A DNA stretch of 64,000 nucleotides from Nitrosomonas aestuarii (GCF_003046585.1 NZ_QAAE01000006.1:62001-126000); one strand, 5' to 3'. Positions 26,301 through 35,138 are shown, numbered from the stretch's first letter. Notes: a model not told the origin generated them from the sequence alone. Numbers and translations: made by a program.

Positions 26301-27182
26301 ATGGACGAAAAACGGTATTTCCAGAGTTATGATGGCGCCACACTAATGTACCGGCGCTGGCTGCCAACTCAACAGGAACAGAGTATACCCATCGTGCTGT
26401 TACATGGCGCCGCCAGTAATTCAACCCGCTGGTGGCATTTTGTCGAACATTCGCGATTGATACAGGACAGAATATTATTGCGTCCCGATTTGCGTGGGAA
26501 CGGTGAGTCCATGTGGCGCAGTGCAGCAGGTATTGATCATTGGGTTCAGGATATCGCGGAAATGTTACGACACTCACAACAGGCACGCGCCATCATTCTG
26601 GGGCATTGTCTGGGTGCCAATATTGCAGTGCACTTTGCTGCGCGCTATCCCAATATGTGCGCCGGGTTGATACTTGTAGAACCCATGGATGCAACAGCGA
26701 TTACTGGCTTTCTGGCACGAATAAAACCTTTTGCGCCGCTGTTTCGGTTTATCGTAAAAACATTGAATCTGCTCAACCGGCTCGGCATTTATCGCCGTCA
26801 CCTGAATACGGTTGATCTAAAATGCCTTGATTTACCGGTGCATCAAGCCGCGACCGGAAATAAAGAACAGGCACTGTCGAATCACGGATCCCTCTGGCGC
26901 GACCTGGGTGTGACACCAGCAGCACAATATATCAACAACTTCATAGCGACTTTACGACCGCTGCCAATCGCAGCGATAACACGCCCAAGCCTGATCATAC
27001 AATCCAGTGGAAACAGCATGACGGATGCCACCAAAACAAAAGATTTGTTCGGCACATCTCCTCTGATGGAATTCTTTGAACTGGAATCAGAGCACTGGAT
27101 TCCGACAACACACCCCGAGCGCCTATGTGAAAAGGTTGACGATTGGATTTTCAGGAATCAAAAATATTTTTACACCGCTTGA
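26301..27182 (+). CDS. alpha/beta-fold hydrolase with Cys at the nucleophile position
   Basis: The 293-residue protein has IVLLHGAASNSTRWW (oxyanion hole), LRPDLRGNGES, and the nucleophile elbow GHCLGAN, where Cys replaces the usual Ser. The C-terminal SEHWIPTTHPE carries the catalytic His candidate. Dienelactone hydrolases also use a Cys elbow, so activity on lactones or thioesters is possible. The overall pattern otherwise resembles general carboxylesterase or haloperoxidase-like members. The ATG at 26301 is preferred over an upstream TTG. No obvious operon partner. Confidence 0.8.
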   Translation: MDEKRYFQSYDGATLMYRRWLPTQQEQSIPIVLLHGAASNSTRWWHFVEHSRLIQDRILLRPDLRGNGESMWRSAAGIDHWVQDIAEMLRHSQQARAIILGHCLGANIAVHFAARYPNMCAGLILVEPMDATAITGFLARIKPFAPLFRFIVKTLNLLNRLGIYRRHLNTVDLKCLDLPVHQAATGNKEQALSNHGSLWRDLGVTPAAQYINNFIATLRPLPIAAITRPSLIIQSSGNSMTDATKTKDLFGTSPLMEFFELESEHWIPTTHPERLCEKVDDWIFRNQKYFYTA

Positions 27183-27251
27183 GAAGTATATTTATCACTG
27201 GCAGCAACGGATGATCATTAATCCACCAAATCTGAATTTATTGAGGTTTTT

Positions 27252-27740
27252 ATGAAAAATCGACTCATTATTGTGACAATACTCACGGCATCCCTGGCTG
27301 CATGTGCAGCGATTAATTCAAAAGATAAGCCGTTACGTTATGAAGAAACGGTGTCTGGCGGCCATACTGCGTTAGCATACTGCGTTGCCGACAAACTGAA
27401 TGCCGACGTCCGGTGGATTATGCAGTTATATCATTATATTTTCCGGATTTATCCTGACATCGAAACGTCCCAGATATACGCCTATGACACACGGTTTCTG
27501 CCATACATTTATTCGAGCAACTCTCCCCAGAACCCAGACGCAATAAGAGAATATGTTAACAAGAGTCCGGAAATTCTGCTTGATGTCAAAAATATGATTC
27601 CAGCTGAATATGTCTACGGGTTTGTATTAACAATTAAAAACACCAGCAGCACCATAAGCGTTGCATCCATGAAGGGAGATAAATATGTGAGCCGGATCGC
27701 ATGGGACTATCTGCAGAAATGTGCATCCACAGAGAATTAA
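27252..27740 (+). CDS. lipoprotein of unknown function
   Basis: The 162-residue product has a signal peptide ending in the lipobox SLAAC, Cys18. The mature protein has no motif I recognise; it includes VADKLNADVRWIMQLYHYIF and a C-terminal SRIAWDYLQKCAS. GAGG lies five bases before the ATG. It follows the alpha/beta hydrolase by 69 bases and may share its transcript. Confidence 0.7.
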   Translation: MKNRLIIVTILTASLAACAAINSKDKPLRYEETVSGGHTALAYCVADKLNADVRWIMQLYHYIFRIYPDIETSQIYAYDTRFLPYIYSSNSPQNPDAIREYVNKSPEILLDVKNMIPAEYVYGFVLTIKNTSSTISVASMKGDKYVSRIAWDYLQKCASTEN

Positions 27741-27940
27741 TAAACAGTTAAAGTGCATATGCTCTGCAATCGTCAATTCCTGTTAACGTGAATTAAACGC
27801 ACCCATTTTTTCAAATTTATTAATCAGACTATTGAATTTTTTCTTTGCGGTTGAAAGCTATTTCTGTTTCGCGACCTGCTGTATTTGAACAACTGCGTTA
27901 ACCGATTTCGACATTGTATTTGAGAATGGTGATGTAACGG

Positions 27941-28384
27941 TTAATCAATGACTATTGCTAATGGGATTGTATCTGAACGACATTCAACAAAATAATATTT
28001 ACCAATATCATCAATTGACTCCCGGCTGTCAACAAGTAAAAATTCAATGCAGTTGTCATCTTTAAAATGATATTGATAACTATCAGGGTACTTCATCGAT
28101 GACGGCACTAATTCATGAAACAAACCATCTTTAATCCACCATAGGCCCAGTTCGGAAAAGCGATTGACGGTGCCATCCACCTCCACCAAACGAAACTCTA
28201 TCCGATAGGTACCATCTTCTTTTCTTGTTTGCATCCATTTTTTAGTTGTACCGTCTTTTTCCAAATACTCGCCTTCCCAGACACCAACCAGCTTGTTATC
28301 TATGTGTGTCTGTTTTGCATCTTTTGGAACAGCCTCACAACCCAGTAAGGCGATCAATAAAAGTATTATCAGATTCAGCTTCAT
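27941..28384 (-). CDS. lipoprotein of unknown function, lipocalin-like composition
   Basis: The 147-residue protein has a short signal peptide and lipobox ALLGC (Cys16). The mature part alternates short beta-like segments (LVGVWEGEYLEKDG, YRIEFRLVEVDGTVN, SYQYHFKDDNCIEFLLVD), reminiscent of a small beta-barrel; GVWEGEY at its start resembles lipocalin-like domains. AGGAT lies six bases before the ATG. It is convergent with the previous lipoprotein and divergent from the DUF3617 gene. Confidence 0.72.
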   Translation of the reverse strand: MKLNLIILLLIALLGCEAVPKDAKQTHIDNKLVGVWEGEYLEKDGTTKKWMQTRKEDGTYRIEFRLVEVDGTVNRFSELGLWWIKDGLFHELVPSSMKYPDSYQYHFKDDNCIEFLLVDSRESIDDIGKYYFVECRSDTIPLAIVID

Positions 28385-28473
28385 TTTTTTATCCTGTATT
28401 TCATTTTCCTGTCTGCAAATTGTTTCAGCAAAACTTATAATGTTTCATCCAACTTTCTAAGGCCTCGTTTATC

Positions 28474-29019
28474 ATGTTCAAAATCTGCTTCGCAGTCATT
28501 TGCTTCATATCACACATTATACCTGTCTCAGCCGCACAAAATAACATCCGGCCAGGATTATGGGAAGTATCAACCACATCGGATTTATTGGCACTAGTAC
28601 CACATATTCCATCCGCACAAATGCAGCAGATTACAGATCTGGCCAAACAATACGGACTGGTTATACCGAAAATCCAGAATAATGCAGCTGTTTCGCAAGT
28701 CTGCATTACAGCCGCAATGGCGGCACAGGAAATTCCTACCTATTTCTATAACGACCAGTCAGGCTGCACGGTCAAAAATGCAACGCGAAACGGAAACCGT
28801 TTTCAAGTAGATCTGGTTTGCAATAACGCCCAGTTTCAGGGGGATGGTACAGCAGAAGGTGTTTTTATCAGCCCGGAAGAATTTACCGGACATACTGAAT
28901 TTGACAGTACAGTCATGGGTAATCCCGTTCATGCAACAGCCGAAACAAGGGGGCGGTGGATTGGTGAAAATTGCAGCATAGTTCAACCCACTTTGCCGGG
29001 TGTTTCCTCAGCACCTTGA
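28474..29019 (+). CDS. secreted DUF3617-domain protein
   Basis: The 181-residue protein has a signal peptide (FAVICFISHIIPVSA) followed by IRPGLWEVSTTSD, the usual opening of DUF3617. Conserved cysteines VCIT, SGCTVKN, LVCNN and ENCS fit the family pattern. DUF3617 proteins are periplasmic, of unknown role, and common in betaproteobacteria. The stop is immediately followed by dispersed repeat copy E. Confidence 0.82.
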   Translation: MFKICFAVICFISHIIPVSAAQNNIRPGLWEVSTTSDLLALVPHIPSAQMQQITDLAKQYGLVIPKIQNNAAVSQVCITAAMAAQEIPTYFYNDQSGCTVKNATRNGNRFQVDLVCNNAQFQGDGTAEGVFISPEEFTGHTEFDSTVMGNPVHATAETRGRWIGENCSIVQPTLPGVSSAP

Positions 29020-29070
29020 CAGGTTGTCGAAGAACCATCTGCGTTGCTGCTGCAACGTTGAAAAATGCAG
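29019..29070 (-). repeat. degenerate dispersed repeat, copy E
   Basis: ACAGGTTGTCGAAGAACCATC, TGCGTTGCTGCTGCAACGTT and GAAAAATGCAG match one end of the repeat in the same orientation as copies D and F. Only about 50 bases are recognisable. It lies between the DUF3617 gene and the putative immunity gene. Confidence 0.5.
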
Positions 29071-29083
29071 GGTAAAGTTATGT

Positions 29084-29410
29084 TCAGTCATCATTGACAC
29101 GATTATGAATCATGTCATGCCAGGCATTGACGGCTGCAGCAAATGTTACAATCGGTATTCGAATGGTTTCAGCTTCTTCTGCATAATCATCTTCAATAAC
29201 GACATGGTGCGGATAAATATACAGACAATAGGCGTTACCCGGCCGTTCCCAGGATGATAACCTGCCTGACCGCACTGCTTTGATTTTAGCGATTAGCTCA
29301 GTTGTCCAAACCGGGCTTTTCTGGATGTCTACGGTCAAATACGCGATAATGCGGTCATGCACGGGATCACCTGGAATACGTCCCGGCCATGTGCAAGTAG
29401 TCGCACTCAT
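29084..29410 (-). CDS. putative immunity protein for the EndoU nuclease
   Basis: The 108-residue cytoplasmic protein has no signal peptide or membrane helix and an acidic C-terminal half (VVIEDDYAEEAETIRIP). Its ATG overlaps the stop of the EndoU gene (ATGA), so the two are translationally coupled. A small intracellular protein encoded directly behind a secreted nuclease is the classic toxin-immunity arrangement. I recognise no named immunity family; GRLSSWERPGNAYCLYI faintly recalls the YacL/UPF0231 style. The immunity role is inference from context. Confidence 0.6.
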   Translation of the reverse strand: MSATTCTWPGRIPGDPVHDRIIAYLTVDIQKSPVWTTELIAKIKAVRSGRLSSWERPGNAYCLYIYPHHVVIEDDYAEEAETIRIPIVTFAAAVNAWHDMIHNRVNDD

Positions 29411-29970
29411 TGGTAAAATGGAAAAGCGGTATTCACGCGATCATTTCTGGGTGGCGCAAAACCGATAGTAAAAAACCGGCCGTTAATGCCGCAGTATTTC
29501 GCATCATTGTCTACTGTATCTCCTGTCCCACCGGGCTTATTAGGGCCACATCGGGTCCAGCCGGGCGCACCTGCAGGGCATTGCGTCTGGTTTTCAATTG
29601 CATAGGTAATGGAATTCAGCACCTGACTGACGGAGCATTGATCAGGAAACATGGAAGAAAATTTATTTTGGCGTGGATTATTTTTATACGACCATCTGCC
29701 GGTATAAACACCGGCTGCATTGGCTTTATCCTGCACGGTAAATGAGGCCACGGTATCCGGATTGAAGCCACCCGGCCGCGAATGAAAACCTTTTGGACGA
29801 TTACGATTCCATTCACCGCAAAACAGGTGATTCTGATTCATTTTCAGATTATTTTCGAGTACGGTCCAGTGCTGCAGCGTATTGCAGTCAACCTGCTGCG
29901 CCCAAGCATAAACAGGAAATCCATACAATAATATAAGCGCAGCAGTTATCACGGCACTGAATTTATTCAT
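29407..29970 (-). CDS. secreted EndoU-family ribonuclease, probable toxin
   Basis: The 187-residue product has a signal peptide (VITAALILLYGFPVYAWA) and a stand-alone bacterial EndoU domain. Diagnostic parts are NHLFCGEWNRN with His48, KGFHSRPGG with His63, FSSMFPDQCSVSQVLNSI, and the C-terminal NTAFP, all in the EndoU order. EndoU domains cleave RNA at uridines and are common toxin tips in contact-dependent and other polymorphic toxins. Six cysteines after the signal peptide suit a periplasmic or secreted protein. Upstream in-frame starts exist at 29979 and 30003; ATG 29970 gives a normal signal peptide. The next gene overlaps its stop. Confidence 0.82.
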   Translation of the reverse strand: MNKFSAVITAALILLYGFPVYAWAQQVDCNTLQHWTVLENNLKMNQNHLFCGEWNRNRPKGFHSRPGGFNPDTVASFTVQDKANAAGVYTGRWSYKNNPRQNKFSSMFPDQCSVSQVLNSITYAIENQTQCPAGAPGWTRCGPNKPGGTGDTVDNDAKYCGINGRFFTIGFAPPRNDRVNTAFPFYQ

Positions 29971-30098
29971 AACCATCATTCTTTGTGATTTTTCAATGTC
30001 CACTATCTGTTTACAAGATTAAAAACTTCTATCGTGCAGGATACGTTAAAATTCTACCATGCTAGCATCATCCTTTAATTTTCTTTCTATTGCATTCC

Positions 30099-31442
30099 AT
30101 GTCATCACTTAAAGAACAAACATCACCTAAAGTCGGTTTCATCTCATTGGGCTGTCCCAAGGCACTGGTGGATTCCGAACAAATCCTGACACAGTTGAAA
30201 GCGGAAGGTTATGAAATTTCGTCTTCCTATGAATCGGCCGATCTGGTTGTCGTCAATACCTGTGGCTTTATCGACAGCGCTGTAACGGAATCACTGGATG
30301 CAATCAGCGAAGCGCTTGCCGAAAACGGCAAAGTCATTGTCACCGGCTGTCTGGGCGCCAAAGAAGACGGCAATGTGATCAAAAAAGCGCATCCGCAAGT
30401 GCTCGCAGTCACCGGGCCGCATGCCCTGCCGGAGGTCATGTCAGCCATTCACACCCATTTACCGCAACCGCATGATCCGTTTACCAGTCTGATTCCACCG
30501 CAAGGCATTCGTTTAACGCCCAAACACTATGCTTATGTCAAAATTTCCGAGGGCTGCAATCACCGGTGCACCTTCTGCATCATTCCATCCATGCGCGGTG
30601 ATCTGGTCAGCCGTCCGATTCATCAGGTCATGCAGGAAGCGGAAAACCTTGTGAATGCAGGCGTTAAAGAGTTATTGATTATCTCCCAGGATACCAGCGC
30701 CTATGGCGTCGACATCAAATACCGTACTGGCTTCTGGCAAGGCAGGCCTGTCAAGACACGCTTAACCGAACTGGCCAGTGCACTCGGAGAATTGGACGTC
30801 TGGGTGCGGTTGCATTATGTCTATCCTTATCCACATGTTGACGAAATTATCCCCCTCATGGCCGAAGGCAGAATTCTGCCTTACCTGGATGTGCCGCTGC
30901 AACATGCCAATCCTCGGATACTTAAAGCCATGAAGCGTCCTGCAAATGCCGAAAACAATTTGTCGCGAATTCAACAATGGCGGCAAATCTGCCCTGACAT
31001 CACCCTGCGCAGTACTTTTATTGTCGGTTTTCCAGGTGAAACTGAAGCCGAGTTTGAGGAACTGCTTCAGTTCCTGCAGGCTGCACAGCTGGATCGCGTA
31101 GGCTGTTTCAAATATTCACCCGTTGAAGGCGCAACTGCCAATATGCTGCCCGATCCTGTTCCGGAAGCAATCAAAGAGGAACGTTACGAGCGTTTCATGC
31201 AGGTACAGGAAGCAATCAGCCGCCAACGACTGGCTGACAAAGTCGGACGTACAATAACCGTTATGGTTGATCACGTCGAAGAAGACCAAGTCATTGCAAG
31301 AAGCAGTGCCGATGCGCCGGAAATCGACGGACTTGTTTATGTCAACGCACCACCGCATGGCTTAAAGCCAGGCGATTTCTTGCAAGTCGAAATTACCGAC
31401 TCCGATGCGCATGATTTATATACCAGCATCAGCAGGCAATAA
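30099..31442 (+). CDS. rimO: ribosomal protein S12 methylthiotransferase RimO
   Basis: The 447-residue radical-SAM enzyme methylthiolates Asp89 (E. coli numbering) of ribosomal protein S12. The N-terminal UPF0004 domain binds one Fe-S cluster via [19 protein letters not shown] and GCLGA. The radical SAM motif CNHRCTFC has Cys153, Cys157 and Cys160. A TRAM domain ends the protein ([13 protein letters not shown] ... [16 protein letters not shown]). [12 protein letters not shown] distinguishes it from MiaB. ATG 30099 is chosen over TTG 30090. A broken YyaL-like gene follows. Confidence 0.96.
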   Translation: MSSLKEQTSPKVGFISLGCPKALVDSEQILTQLKAEGYEISSSYESADLVVVNTCGFIDSAVTESLDAISEALAENGKVIVTGCLGAKEDGNVIKKAHPQVLAVTGPHALPEVMSAIHTHLPQPHDPFTSLIPPQGIRLTPKHYAYVKISEGCNHRCTFCIIPSMRGDLVSRPIHQVMQEAENLVNAGVKELLIISQDTSAYGVDIKYRTGFWQGRPVKTRLTELASALGELDVWVRLHYVYPYPHVDEIIPLMAEGRILPYLDVPLQHANPRILKAMKRPANAENNLSRIQQWRQICPDITLRSTFIVGFPGETEAEFEELLQFLQAAQLDRVGCFKYSPVEGATANMLPDPVPEAIKEERYERFMQVQEAISRQRLADKVGRTITVMVDHVEEDQVIARSSADAPEIDGLVYVNAPPHGLKPGDFLQVEITDSDAHDLYTSISRQ

Positions 31443-31465
31443 ACGTGTCTGAAGCGTACACCGCT

Positions 31466-32364
31466 ATGCCCAACCATCTCTGCGGCGAAACCAGTCCTCA
31501 TTTGCTGTAACAGACCAACAATCCTGTCGACCGGTATCTTTGGAGTGAACAGGCACTTGCGCTGGCGCTGGCGCGCGCGCAAAACAAACCGGCCCTGCTC
31601 TCCATCGGTTTATTCCGCGTTTCATTGGTGTCATGTAATGGCGCATTACCTGTTAACCCCGGTAACGGTATATAGCCGCTCACCCTGTTATTGACGCTGA
31701 AAATGGCGGATTTGAACTGTCCCCAGGTTTTCCACCCTGCCGAGCTTTTGTTCTGTTCACAGTATTATGGCGCTACCCGTTATACCAATGCATTACATAT
31801 GGTCTCATTCACACTGACAAAAATGGCCAGAGGCGGTATTTTTGATCAATTGAACGGCAGTTTTTTCTTTACCAGCCTTTATCATGAAACACTCATCCAT
31901 CGTCTCAAACCAGCGTTGGGCAATACAACACCCTCAGGTAGTGGCATAACCGTAATAACATTGCAACGCCTGGAGTTTATTTTGGGAGAAAATCGTTACA
32001 TATCCGCCTCAAAAAAACTGCAGCTTTTCTATTTATCCATAACCACGAAAACGAGCGGCTATGCATCGTCTTGAAATAGCAGATTTTGGCGCCACTGGTC
32101 ATTATTTTACGGGGTCAGCTTTCTGAAAGTACAGCGTGACAAACGGCAATGCAACAACAATTTCCAGGCAAACTGGTTTTTAACCTGCCTGCGGAACTTG
32201 TCGATTTACCTGATTGTCTTAACAAAGCTCTGCCCACAGATCAAACAGCTAATGCAGTGATTGCCTGGGTTTGCAAAGCAGACAGTTCCCTGCCAGCCAT
32301 GCCCGATTTACAGGAGATGCTGCATATCTGTGAAGTTCAGGGTAAAATAGTAATCCCTATATAA
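31466..32364 (+). pseudogene. decayed YyaL / DUF255 thioredoxin-domain protein gene
   Basis: The start MPNHLCGETSPHLL is followed by an in-frame TAA and then NNPVDRYLWSEQALALALA and NKPALLSIG. One base shifted comes SAFHWCHVMAH, which is the DUF255 signature (normally SACHWCHVMAHESF). Later fragments include MARGGIFDQLNGSFF and ITLQRLEFILGENRYISAS (31691-32074 frame). The C-terminal piece LVFNLPAELVDLPDCLNK lies in the 32149-32364 frame. An intact gene would be about 2 kb; only 0.9 kb remains, so large internal deletions occurred besides stop and frameshift. It lies between rimO and cytochrome c-552. Confidence 0.8.
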
Positions 32365-32388
32365 ATTTTTAATAAGGAAATAAAAAAT

Positions 32389-32700
32389 ATGAGAGCAGTT
32401 TTAGTTGGAATGATCGCTGCATCAGCATTATTGCTGGCAGCTAATGTACAAGCTGACGCAGATCTGGCAAAAAACAGCGGTTGTCTGAACTGTCATAATG
32501 TTGACACCAAACTGGTTGGTCCGTCATTAAAAGAAATCGCTGCAAAATATGCAGACCAGGATGACGCTTCAGCGTATCTGGCCGGCAAAATTAAAAACGG
32601 CAGCAATGGCGTCTGGGGCCCGGTTCCAATGCCACCTAATGCGATGGTCAGTGATGAAAACGCCAAAGTTCTGGCGGACTTCATTCTGTCGCTTAAGTAA
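32389..32700 (+). CDS. cytochrome c-552 (class I monohaem electron carrier)
   Basis: The 103-residue precursor has a signal peptide ending ANVQA (cleavage after Ala22) and an 81-residue mature protein starting DADLAK. The haem site is CLNCH (Cys32, Cys35, His36), and the sixth ligand is Met81 in PVPMPPN. In mature numbering these are His14 and Met59. It closely resembles the cytochrome c-552 of Nitrosomonas europaea, which carries electrons from ammonia oxidation to terminal oxidases in the periplasm. AAGGA lies before the ATG, and a good terminator follows, so it is monocistronic. Confidence 0.93.
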   Translation: MRAVLVGMIAASALLLAANVQADADLAKNSGCLNCHNVDTKLVGPSLKEIAAKYADQDDASAYLAGKIKNGSNGVWGPVPMPPNAMVSDENAKVLADFILSLK

Positions 32701-32717
32701 TCAGGTTTCAGTTTTTA

Positions 32718-32750
32718 GAAAAGCCGACGTCTAATCGCGTCGGCTTTTTT
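32718..32750 (+). terminator. intrinsic terminator after cytochrome c-552
   Basis: GCCGACG (32723-32729) and CGTCGGC (32738-32744) pair around an 8-base loop, extended by flanking A/T pairs. They are followed by six T bases. It lies 18 bases after the cytochrome stop codon. Confidence 0.93.
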
Positions 32751-32785
32751 ATTGCTAACAAGTAACTTTTAATAATCAGAGAAAC

Positions 32786-33196
32786 ATGAAAACACATATT
32801 CAATGGAAAGGTAATGTCAGCTTTCTCGCTGAATCGGACAGCGGCCATCAAGTATTGATGGATGGCGCGCCCGAGGCCGGTGGACAGAACCGGGGTCCAC
32901 GTCCGATGGAAATGATTTTAATGGGGCTCGGCGGCTGCACGACATTTGATGTCATTTTCATTTTAAAAAAAGCACGTCAGGATGTAACTGATTGTGCTGT
33001 AAATATTGAGGCGCAACGTGCAGCAACGGATCCCAAGGTGTTCACCCATATTCACTTGCATTTCATACTCACCGGAAACAGTCTCAACCCTCAGCAGGTT
33101 GAACGTGCTATCAATTTGTCCGCTGAGAAATATTGCTCGGCTTCGATTATGCTAAAGAATACGGTAAAAATTACACATGATTTTGAAATCAAATAA
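32786..33196 (+). CDS. OsmC/YhfA-family redox protein
   Basis: The 136-residue protein has the OsmC fold signatures GPRPMEMILMGLGGCTTFDV with Cys51 and LSAEKYCSASIML with Cys117, the two redox cysteines of the family. The PMEMILMGLGGC form is that of the YhfA-like subgroup, found in beta- and gammaproteobacteria. OsmC proteins reduce organic hydroperoxides, though YhfA-like members are less studied. AGAGAAAC precedes the ATG. It is separated from cytochrome c-552 by the terminator. Confidence 0.88.
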   Translation: MKTHIQWKGNVSFLAESDSGHQVLMDGAPEAGGQNRGPRPMEMILMGLGGCTTFDVIFILKKARQDVTDCAVNIEAQRAATDPKVFTHIHLHFILTGNSLNPQQVERAINLSAEKYCSASIMLKNTVKITHDFEIK

Positions 33197-33221
33197 TAAT
33201 ATGATCAACAACACTCCAGAA

Positions 33222-33300
33222 CCTGTTTAACAGAATGTTACAAACGCTCCTGAGGCAGATGATGTCCGACAAAAACAGGCGAAAATGCCGGGGATAGACT
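33222..33300 (+). repeat. possible dispersed repeat, copy G
   Basis: CTGTTTAACAG, GAGGCAGATGATG and GACAAAAACAGGCGA follow the left end of copy C (GAAGCAGCAAATG, GACAAAAACAGGTGA). Only the left end is recognisable and similarity is partial. Confidence 0.35.
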
Positions 33301-33400
33301 TTTAACAACAGAAAGCTGCCTGAAGTTTGAGGCATATAATGTTACTGCGTAAGAAATATGCAGGGCATATGCTTATAAATAACACGTTTAAACCAACCGA

Positions 33401-33769
33401 CTACTTCATTGAATGCAGTCCTATCATATTACCTTCAGTATCGGTAACCAGAGAAATAAAATCGTAATCACCAATCGAAAATTTTTCCTTAATGATTTTT
33501 CCGTTGTTTTCTGCGACTCTTTTTTCTTCAACCACGCAATCGCCACAGCAAAAATAAACCAAAGTACTGTGCCGCCTGAAAGACAGTCTCTGCCATCTTG
33601 ACTATCGCACGAGACGCGCCATAGCCTTTTTGGACATAGGAAACGTATACGTTTCCATATCCGGCATCTTCAGCTCTTCCAGTTTTACCGAAAATACAGC
33701 TTCATAAAATTGCTTCGCCCTTGGGATATCCTGCACATAAATTTCAAACCAGCCGATCGGATTTTTCAT
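33401..33769 (-). pseudogene. decayed VOC-family (glyoxalase-like) protein gene
   Basis: From the ATG at 33769 the frame reads MKNPIGWFEIYVQDIPRAKQ and FYEAVFSVKLEELKMPD, then breaks near a run of A (33640). In other frames come GYGAS, then FCCGDCVVEEKRVAENNGK, and finally EKFSIGDYDFISLVTDTEG and NMIGLHSMK, stopping at 33401. Together they match a VOC protein of about 125 residues of the type opening NP-GWFEIYVQD. At least two frameshifts plus missing residues in the middle make it non-functional. Confidence 0.8.
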
Positions 33770-34090
33770 CGATATCCCTTATATTCGAAGGGGAATTATA
33801 ATGCAATCTGGCCCAAGGCAAGATCTTCACTTGGCTGCCACTTTATGATATCTAGATTTAGATTATAAGTGCATCAATTTGAAAACTTGGCCTCGCGCAA
33901 TTGTGAAGAAAATGAATATACACGAGTCTTCTATAACCGACAGCGCAGACCGGACAAACTAATTTATAGTCCTCGGAAAATTTATTTAAACGGTAATTCT
34001 ATAAAGACATGCTGGTAACAGGTTTTTATTTTTCGTCATATTAAATGCAACCTGTTTCGCTAGCTGTATCCCTTTTTTGTGGGGACTTGA
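33770..34090. other. gap between two gene remnants
   Basis: About 320 AT-rich bases without a coding frame or a recognisable repeat. It presumably held the promoter of the VOC gene and the end of the DUF2442 gene. Confidence 0.4.
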
Positions 34091-34311
34091 GCATATGTTA
34101 GGACATAAAAACTCTGACGCGCAATCGGCTCCGTTAGGCTAGACGATTGTTTCCATTTCATGATCCAGAATAAACTCAGAGAAACGCATTTAAACTTTCA
34201 AAAGTAACAGCACATCACCCCACAATTCTCTCTCAAGATCGATTTCGCCTTCAACTCCATCAACAAACTTTAACCAAATACGATAGTCGTACGGATACTA
34301 TGCTTAATCAT
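34091..34311 (-). pseudogene. decayed DUF2442-domain protein gene
   Basis: From ATG 34311 the frame starts MIKHSIR and is lost within a few codons. The next frame reads YDYRIWLKFVDGVEGEIDLE, the core of DUF2442, then stops. A third frame gives FSEFILDHEMETIV, a TAG where TGG (Trp) is expected, and PNGADCASEFL, matching the family ending WPNGAD-APEFL. DUF2442 genes often pair with DUF4160 genes in toxin-antitoxin-like modules; no partner is seen here. Two frameshifts and one nonsense codon show decay. Confidence 0.75.
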
Positions 34312-34358
34312 TTTCAAAGTTGGATGTATACCTATCATCATACCCTTTGTCTCAAAAA

Positions 34359-35138
34359 CTATTCCAAAATTTCAACTCGCTCCCGTATCGTTCCCCGCTC
34401 ACCCAGACGTACAATTTTCAACACAGTTGAAAGCGTAAAACCCGGATGCAGAATGACATCGGAGAATACGGCAAACATGTCATCCTTTTGCATGATGGCC
34501 TGTTGGCGCAGTGCCTCCGGCAGCGGAGACAGTTCTTCGGCGAACGACCAGGCAGCGTCGCGGGCGTTTTCCATGCTGAAGTTGATGATGGCGGTTTCCA
34601 CACTGCCAAGATAGCGGTTCATGATTCCCAGTATCGGCCAAATTTCGGCCAATTCATTTTTGACGCTGCCAACCAGGTCAGCCAGTACCTGGTTAATTTT
34701 ATTGAAGTCACCTTTAAGATCAGGCAACTCTTCAGGCGGTACAGTTTCAGCTGCCGCAATGCCCAGATCGAGGTTGATATGCGCGTTCATACCCATCAGT
34801 AAATGCTGCAGCACGATGGGCCACCAGTCTTTGGTTGCATCAAACGCGCGCACCCAGGATTGCGTCGGCGTCTGGCCGGTCTGATACTGATAACAGGCGT
34901 GAATATAGCGGTTAGCGAAAATGACATCAAGACGCGCCATGCGCGGGCCGTCATCAAAAAAACCTTCTTCAATACCTTTCTTGACCTGAACCGTCACTTT
35001 GCGGTAAAGCGCAGCAAAATAGCCGATGCGGGAATTATTCTCCTTGGACCATTCGACGATACTTGTGAGCTGATTGATAACTTCGTCAATCGTTTCGGCA
35101 GGCATTGCAATTGAAGCAGGAAAATCTGTGTCAGACAT
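34359..35138 (-). CDS. DUF5995-family protein
   Basis: The 259-residue soluble protein reads IDEVINQLTSIVEWSKENNSR, YFAALYRKVTVQVKKGIEEGFFDDGPRM, and further on LQHLLMGMNAHINLDLGIAAA. The MNAHINLDLG segment with YRKVT and FDDG is typical of DUF5995, a helical family of unknown activity that may bind metal through its His/Asp residues. GGAGAAATATAT precedes the ATG. It is divergent in function from its neighbours and separated from the CapK-like gene by about 160 bases. Confidence 0.8.
   Translation of the reverse strand: MSDTDFPASIAMPAETIDEVINQLTSIVEWSKENNSRIGYFAALYRKVTVQVKKGIEEGFFDDGPRMARLDVIFANRYIHACYQYQTGQTPTQSWVRAFDATKDWWPIVLQHLLMGMNAHINLDLGIAAAETVPPEELPDLKGDFNKINQVLADLVGSVKNELAEIWPILGIMNRYLGSVETAIINFSMENARDAAWSFAEELSPLPEALRQQAIMQKDDMFAVFSDVILHPGFTLSTVLKIVRLGERGTIRERVEILE

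Noticed and set aside
30090-30098. earlier TTG start for rimO
   Set aside because: The ATG at 30099 agrees with the usual family start.
34075-34140. plus-strand LEHMLGHKNSDA reading, like a tyrosine recombinase end
   Set aside because: The opposite strand encodes a consistent DUF2442 remnant, and no other integrase parts are present.
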